64,000 bases of DNA from Bryoerythrophyllum caledonicum. Its lineage: Eukaryota; Streptophyta; Bryopsida; Pottiales; Pottiaceae. Each line of letters starts with the position of its first letter. Position 1 is the first letter of the stretch. Where the stretch lies: the NCBI GenBank assembly GCA_963971425.1, contig OZ020519.1:946028-1010027 (forward strand), given 5' to 3'. Shown here in pieces: positions 57,909 to 64,000 of this stretch. Under the pieces are notes generated by a model. That model did not search any database. It saw nothing but the letters and a program-made list of their open reading frames with translations, and had not been told where the DNA came from. Both the position numbers and the translations under genes were made by a program.

Positions 57909-60551
57909 TGTGAGCCCAAAAATAGACCCCCTAAGAGAATCAATTTTTAAACCCGCAAGGTCCTATTATTACACCACTTAACCATTCCTTAAGCTTAACC
58001 ATACATTCTACTTTTACTGAATTTGGATCTTTGGCGTATCCATTTATATATTTAGAATTTAATAACACTATTATCTTAACCTAGCTAAGTGAACTCAATT
58101 AACCTTCCATTGTAATCAATTACTTAACTCTGGATAAATTAATTAGGTATAAGTAATTATTTAATTATTTGTTATCTAATTACTACGGTTATCATTATTT
58201 GTTTATTATTTATTATTATTACTTTTTGATTTTATTTTTTATTTTTTATTATTATTATATATATATATATTTTTAAAAAAAATTTAATTTGTTAATTTTT
58301 GGTTTAAGTCGGCTGATCAGGCCTGATCCAGATCCTGTTTTGTAGCAGCAACTTCAACAGCCCTTATCTTTTGATTCGGGACTCCGAATCCAAAAAAATT
58401 TCCTCTTACACTAATCAGCAGCTCATTTCCAACTTGAATAGACCACTTAGAACCCAAATCAGCAGGCCGAGGACATAGAAACCACCATCACAAGCAATTT
58501 TCATGCACCAACAATCTCAACACATCATTATGATCTCAAAGACGAACTCATGCATACTAAAATAGAATCCATGGGCTGTGTACCGGTTCAGCTTTGATGG
58601 AACTTGTGGCCAAATACCTAATTCTGGCAAAAATTTACCAGCGCTTCCGCATGAGATTCGGCCACCGAAATTTTAACACCTAGACATCTCATACAGACAC
58701 CTCCAGCTCCACAGTCCTCGCACGCAGCTCCACGACAAACCGGTGACGTCCTCCAGCAATTCGCACAAGACTCACACTCCAACATACCACCTGTGGTCAT
58801 AGGCGTTTACAAACGCCGGCACCCCTTCCGCAGTCCACCGTGATCGCCAACTGCCGCGCACTCTTCAGCTCCCACAGCTCGCGCGCTCCACACTCGCGCA
58901 CACAGATACGCACCACCAAAACGGAGTCTCCAAAAAAAAAGAGAAAAAACCAGCAGACCTCGCGAGAGCTCCGCACCCAGGTGCACACTCTACACACAGC
59001 AATCGCGGTGCACACACACACACACGAACCAACAAACACAGTCCAAAGAAAAAACAAAAAAAACGAGAGCTATAGCTTGCACACTCACAGGTGCCTCTTG
59101 CACTCCGGCGCTTCCCTCCAGACGCCGGCACTTCTCCACCGGAGCCGCACCGGGCTCCCTGCCTCCGAATCTCCCTCGCGCACACAAGTGCGCACCTTTT
59201 CAACAAAACAGCACCACGAAAACCCGGAGAGCTCCAGCCTCCGATCCTCCGGCTCTCGCACCCTCGCTGGAGCTACTCTCCCACACAGGTACCCTAAAAC
59301 GGAGCCAACACATGGAAACAGCGAGCTCCAGCTCGCTTGCTCGCAGGAGTTCTTCTTCCACCAAAAAAAAAAAAAAAAACCACCCTCTCCGGAAATCGGA
59401 GACCTCCAGCTCTCCTTGCTCGCAGGAGCTCCTCCCACGCAGCCGCGAGCTACACTCACTCACAGGTGCCTCTCGCACACCCGGTGCTATCTCTCCAAAA
59501 ACAACAGTCTTCCTTAAAAAAAAACAGGGTCTCCCAGCCCCCTTGCTTGCAGGAGCTCCTCCCACGCAGCCGCGAGCTACACCCCCGCGATCCTCCTTCA
59601 CGCGCCCAGATGCGCGCCTCTCTCCACAAAGCTCCCCAAAAAAAAACACACACCGCTCTCTAGCTCCCTCGCTCCCAGGAAATCCGCTTGGCCCGGTCCT
59701 TTTTTTTTTCCTTTCTCTTTTTTTTCCTTTTTTTTTCCCTGACCAGACTGGCTTACCTTAATGAGGCAGCCCATAACCTCTCACCGAATTGCAGAATTGG
59801 CTTCTTACAGCCGTCTTTGCATGTTTTTAGTTTATCACGCATTAATTCGCCGCTTTGCTCCTGACAAGCTTCCCTAAAATTAAATCCATGGTGGCAAGAA
59901 TGATCATGTGGCATGTGCATGGAGAAGCACATCCAACTACTTCCCCTTCTTTTTCTTTTTTCCTTTTTCTTTTTCTTTTGATCTTTTAAAGACTATTACA
60001 CTAGATCTGATACTATCTACTGCTGATTTGCAGTTTACTTATAACTTCAAAAACTAACCACATAGCTGGACTCCCAGCACCCTAATTAGTCTACCTATAT
60101 TTTCTTAGCATTTTTGAAGGTTCCTAAGTGTTTTTCCCAAACGGTCAACCCGTCGATCCACTAGTCAAACCCCAGAATAAAGTAGCAATTCAACTCGGAA
60201 AATTCTAGAAATTTTACCACTACTTCTACCTGCTAGGAGACACTCTCCCAATTTTTCCCATAATTTTTGTCCCATTTCTCAATTTTTAGTCATTTTCCAA
60301 GGACCTTTCTTCCCCTTTTTTATCTTTCTCTTCATTTCCATTCCACTTCCGCTACACTTTCAAGCATCTTAGTCGGAAAGAGGAAAAAATAGGAAACTTA
60401 GTGTCACATCATGGCACTAGGCCTATTACTCTAGGAATTTTGACTTTAATAGAGGATTTGACCACTATTTTAACTAAAATTGGGTTAATACTATCAAAAA
60501 CTCGAAAAAATGAAGAAAAAAGAGTGAGGGCCCACTTTGGCCACTTTCACA
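57909..60551 (-). repeat. C-type LTR, complete (2,643 bp), shared by two neighbouring units
   Basis: TGTGAGCCC to TTTCACA. To its left is the C-type leader and ORF, which would make it a 5' LTR. To its right, the post-LTR sequence and pol of element D on the same strand would make it a 3' LTR. The left neighbour's other LTR is not found before 53,897. It carries a 135-bp segment (about 59,450-59,585) bounded by copies of GCAGGAGCTCCTCCCACGCA that is absent from the copy at 17,862-20,369. Confidence 0.82.
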
Positions 60552-61190
60552 TGGCGACCATCTGGGCTGACTCGTAAGAGGAGAGTGGACCTAGACCTCT
60601 TGCTCACCACGGCACACGGTGAGGAGAACAAAGTAAAAAGATGTGGAAAGTCAATTAAGGAATATGGAAGAAAAGACTAGGAAGTTAAAAATAAGTGATG
60701 GTTTTGAAGAAAAGCTAGGAAATCACAATCGGGAAGGGGGAAAAAATGAGAGAAAAAAATAGATGATTTGGAGACAACATTCGACTAGGAAGAATTGGAA
60801 GATTAGTAGAATGGATGCGTGTCCCATTTTTTTGATTTAAACCCATTCGCCCTGGACGGACCCAGGTTGAATCTACAGCCAAAAAAGCTTTCAAAACCGC
60901 CTTCCGCCTTCATCGGAGTGAACTTGGACTACAGAGAGATAGAAGTTCTAATCTCTTTGGCAGGTAAGGAAAGCAAGGAGAAAAATATATTTTTGATAGG
61001 AAATTGGGAGAAAAGAAAACACTTGTCTCTAGTGTAGTGATGAGACTAGTATGGTTGACCCATGGAGAAGACATGACCGGCTGCAACTAGTGGTCAAAAG
61101 GCACTAGTTGAATCGGCAGAGTCATGTCTTCCCCATTGTGAGGCCAATTGTCACGAAGTGAGGTGGGCTAGTGATAATGAATCCACTCTA
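60552..61190 (-). other. Element D sequence between 3' LTR and pol
   Basis: Opens with TGGCGACCATCTGGG, matching the equivalent place in element A. Then comes a 0.5-kb stretch with an unremarkable 72-codon plus frame (60,819-61,037) that I do not call a gene, and a strong hairpin at 61,067-61,131. It is much longer than the 145 bp of element A, so foreign sequence may be inserted. Confidence 0.5.
61067..61131. repeat. Perfect two-part hairpin
   Basis: GAAGACATGAC (61,067-61,077) pairs with GTCATGTCTTC (61,121-61,131), and inside it CAACTAGTG (61,084-61,092) pairs with CACTAGTTG (61,102-61,110) around a 9-base loop. Confidence 0.8.
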
Positions 61191-61964
61191 TCATGTCCGG
61201 TATTCCTTGCAACGACTCCCAGCCGTGCGTGTTGGAAATGATTCACCATTCAGGGTTTCGAGTTGGACCGAGTTGTTGGGAAATACCTTGGTAACGAGAT
61301 TGGGGCCCAACCACAACGCATCAAACTTCCCATGGAATTCTAGCCTTCTCGCATCTTGAAGCAAAACCAACATCCCTGGCAACAATGTCCGCTTCTTGTG
61401 GCGTTTATCAAACGCAATTTTTCGGCGCCTCTGGACAACCTCAATGTGTTGTGCGCTCAGTCTACGATCCTCATCCAATTTCTCCAATCGTTCCAATCGA
61501 TGGATCAAAGACTGCTTGGTGGTCAATCGAGTGTCTATCGCTATTTGAAGTGATGGCACTTCAAACTCTATGGGAAGTACAGCCTCTACACCATAGACTA
61601 ATGAAAACGGAGTGGCTTGGTTAAGTTTGCGATAGTCTATGCAAACTCTCAACTTCCCATTTTCCTTCTTGACTATCACCATGGGGGAAACCCAGTCGGT
61701 AATCTCCACTGGGCGGATAAATCTAGCTTGAAGGAGTTTCTCCAACTCCATCTTAACTATAAGTTGGAGTTGTGGATTCATTCGTCGCTCCTTTTGGCGA
61801 ATAGCCAATGAGCCTGGAATTAAAGGGATTTGATGTTGCACCACTTCTGGAGGGATGCCCTTGAGTTCTCTATAAGACCATGCGAACACATTGCGATACT
61901 CCATGACTAGGGCTCTATAGGGCTCTAATTCTTCCTTTGTGAGTTGGCTCCCAATCTTTATCAT
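61191..61964 (-). pseudogene. Element D RT/integrase fusion ORF created by internal deletion
   Basis: 257 codons in one open frame. It starts in the region before RT and enters the RT fingers (WVSPMVIVKKENGK, CIDYRKLN). Immediately after KLNQ it passes into ATPFSLVYGVEAVLP of the integrase C-terminal half and runs to the normal pol end (SRCKEY). The RT catalytic site, RNase H, the integrase zinc finger and the D-D-E core are gone, about 3 kb judging by element A. The junction lies at about 61,615-61,625. The element cannot reverse transcribe or integrate by itself. Confidence 0.85.
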
Positions 61965-62048
61965 TTGCGGTTCTTCTATCTCAAACGATACATCTATCTC
62001 TTGCCAATCTTTTGGACTCGCATGTGGTTGTTCCGTTGGCCCCTTGTA

Positions 62049-64000
62049 CTAGTCATGGGAAATTGGTGGATAGATGGGTAGATCACTTCCCACTTGTATT
62101 CCCGACGAAGTGGATTTGAAATGCAATGGAGAAACGAGGACTTCTTCATCCAAGATAGGGTCTACGTTGGACAATTGTGTGCCATCTAAGGTGACACCAC
62201 AAACATCCTCGTAACGTAGGTCATCTACGAGAATGGCTAAGTCAATGTCCTGGAGAAGATCACCACTAAGTTCTTCCATGAAAAACGTATCCATGGATCG
62301 GTCAGACTCAGTGTGCGGGTGCTCAGCCAACCAAGTAGAGAATTCTCCATCATCCTCCCATTCGTATAGACTAGGCCCCAGACAACTCAATGAAGAAGGA
62401 GTGGTGGTTTTTGTTACCTCTGGAAGCGCGAACTTGACCCCCTTGATTGTCTTTCTAGCTCCACGTGGCACGTGGTCTTCATCCTCTGAGGATGAGCTAG
62501 AAGATCCTAAGGTCTTAGGGAAGCTAGGTTGAATATAAACCTTGGTTAGATTCGACCCGACACCATAGGTGATATGAGGTTTTTCACCACTCCAATCTAC
62601 CTTAGCGTTGGCTGTCCTCAACCACGGTCTCCCTAGAAGCAAGGGGAAGAAATTTTTGTTCGAGTGCATTCGAAGCACTTGGAAGGTGACCGTGTAGTCC
62701 TCCCCTCCTGTGTTCATCTTGCACCCAGAAATTTGGCCTATTGGTGCTTCTGGAATCTGGTTGGCCATGTTGATCACATAAGGTGAGGGCTCTGTGATAT
62801 CTAGCCCTAACTGTTCCATGGTGTGAAGAGGCATGATGTTTACACCACTACCACCATCCACCAACACCTTGGACAACACCTTATCCACGATAGTGGCTTC
62901 AATTTCTACCGCACGAACCTCAAATGCCTTTTTGGAAGGCTTTCTAGAAGAGCTCACTCTAGCAGTTAGATTGGGCTTGACCTTTACCCTCTTGGCTAGT
63001 GGAATCTTCTTCTTCAACTCTTTCCGTTCCAAGGGAGCCAAGTGGATGAGCTGGGAAATGGTAATGTTGGCGTTCAACCTATTCAAGTCCTCCCAAAGAT
63101 CATACGGTCTAAACGTGGAGGTGGATGAAGGGTTTTTAATTCCTATCTCTTGAGTGGGAATTGTTGGACCCTCCCAGGTTGGCTCAGGTGCGTGGGGATT
63201 CTGGGGTTCTTCACCACCTTCGGAAGGGGTGGAATCTAACATCAACGGATTCACTGGAGGCACCTTCTGGTTGGCCTTCCTTGTGGACTTCAAGGCTTCA
63301 TGAACTACATCATTGAGTACTGATAAGTGTGGTGAATCCTCGAAGCTAACCTCTGATTCCTGAGCTACGAAGGGTTGGTTGGCCTTTTGGGCTTGTGTCA
63401 ATACCGCATTTACGGGAAGTGAAAGCTGAGCCACTTGATGTGGAATGACAGGTTCATGCGATACAAAATAGGATTGAGAAGAGGTAGAACTTTGAGAAGC
63501 TCCTTGAGACCCGAGTTCTGTCAATGTGACGGTGGTAGAGGGAGATGAAGAAGAAGGAGATGCAAATCGGGCATCTTGGTTAGGCGCCTGGTTTTGGCCA
63601 AAAGGCACAAAACCTTGTTGGGTTTGCAAGCCCTGAGGAGGTTGGTGGTTTTGACGATGATTATTATAATCATAGTATATGTTGGGAGGATGGAGACTGT
63701 TGTCATTCGAAGGGTTTCGAGCCCCTCTCTGGTTATCCATGGCTTGTTGGGAAAAATTCCCTCTCATTGGCCTCATAGGAATGACCTTGTCCTTCTCCCT
63801 ACATCTAATTGTGGGATGATTACCACCGCAGTTCCCACACACTATCCCATTCTCCAACCAACAACTCCCAGGTGGATGTCTTCTTCCACAAGACTGACAG
63901 ATCTCCCAACGAGGTTGGGGCCTCGGACTTTGACCACGATTAAGTTGTTGAATCCGGTGTGGGGGTTGGTAGACGTTTGAATGGTATGGGAAGGTGGTAC
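62049..64000 (-). pseudogene. Element D gag C-terminus and protease, open to the right edge
   Basis: The frame is open from the window edge. A zinc-knuckle-like part (CQSCGRRHPPGSC, then CGNCGGNHPTIRC) lies near 63,800-63,900. Then follow an Asn/Gln/Ser-rich linker, an acidic segment (EVSFEDSPHLSVLND) and the protease motif VLVDGGSGVNIM (near 62,840). A long spacer runs to TAG at 62,049. In element A the same place reads DWYKGP, so the stop replaces a Trp codon and the frame then continues into 61,964. Proteins of D and A share this architecture but are clearly diverged, so D is a separate gypsy family or subfamily using C-type LTRs. Confidence 0.85.

Noticed and set aside
60819-61037. 72-codon plus-strand gene
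   Set aside because: Short, no family match, inside non-coding element D sequence.

Overview
This is nuclear DNA of a land plant with a large, repeat-rich genome. The evidence is Ty3/gypsy retrotransposons of the non-chromodomain (Athila/Tat/Ogre-like) type, two MULE-type transposase genes with GT-AG introns and SWIM zinc fingers, very long LTRs, and a primer-tRNA sequence of the plant tRNA-Gly(UCC) type. The species cannot be named from the window. The make-up would fit a fern, lycophyte or gymnosperm at least as well as a flowering plant, but that is only an impression. There are no housekeeping genes.

Layout. 1-1.0 kb: 3' part of an unrecognised spliced gene. 2.7-6.2 kb: decayed MULE transposase, minus strand. 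6,564-39,173: one insertion, element A, with a perfect 5-bp target duplication (CTCTA at 6,559-6,563 and 39,174-39,178) and termini TGTGAGCC...GGCTCACA. A lies on the minus strand, so its 3' LTR is the left one (6,564-9,859, 3.3 kb) and its 5' LTR is the right one (21,885-39,173, 17.3 kb). The 14-kb size difference is entirely a minisatellite inside the LTR (1.58 kb against 15.57 kb). Between the LTRs lie a broken pol and gag. A second LTR element, C (16,102-20,369, TSD GGACC), sits inside gag codon 7. Right of A the interrupted host ORF resumes in frame (39,179-39,691). A truncated second MULE transposase follows (40.6-42.2 kb).

42,260-53,897: two half-copies of the A family in inverted order (B-left plus, B-right minus), meeting at a 200-N scaffold gap (47,909-48,108). 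53.9-57.9 kb: purine-rich low-complexity DNA and two unrecognised minus-strand ORFs. 57,909-60,551: a complete C-type LTR. 60,552-64,000: a further gypsy element, D, minus strand, with gag-protease and a deleted RT/integrase fusion, running off the right edge.

The most unusual features belong to the A/B LTR family. One fixed position in the LTR carries a tandem array in all four LTRs seen, from about 60 bp to 15.6 kb, with higher-order duplications in the largest. Differences between the two A LTRs cluster beside the array, which suggests exchange. The sequence next to the primer-binding side is a whole tRNA-Gly(UCC), CCA included, nearly intact in B-left and degenerate in A and B-right. Nearly all recognisable autonomous functions are broken by premature stops at Trp/Gln positions, frameshifts or deletions, so the window reads as a retrotransposon graveyard with at least one recent insertion (A).
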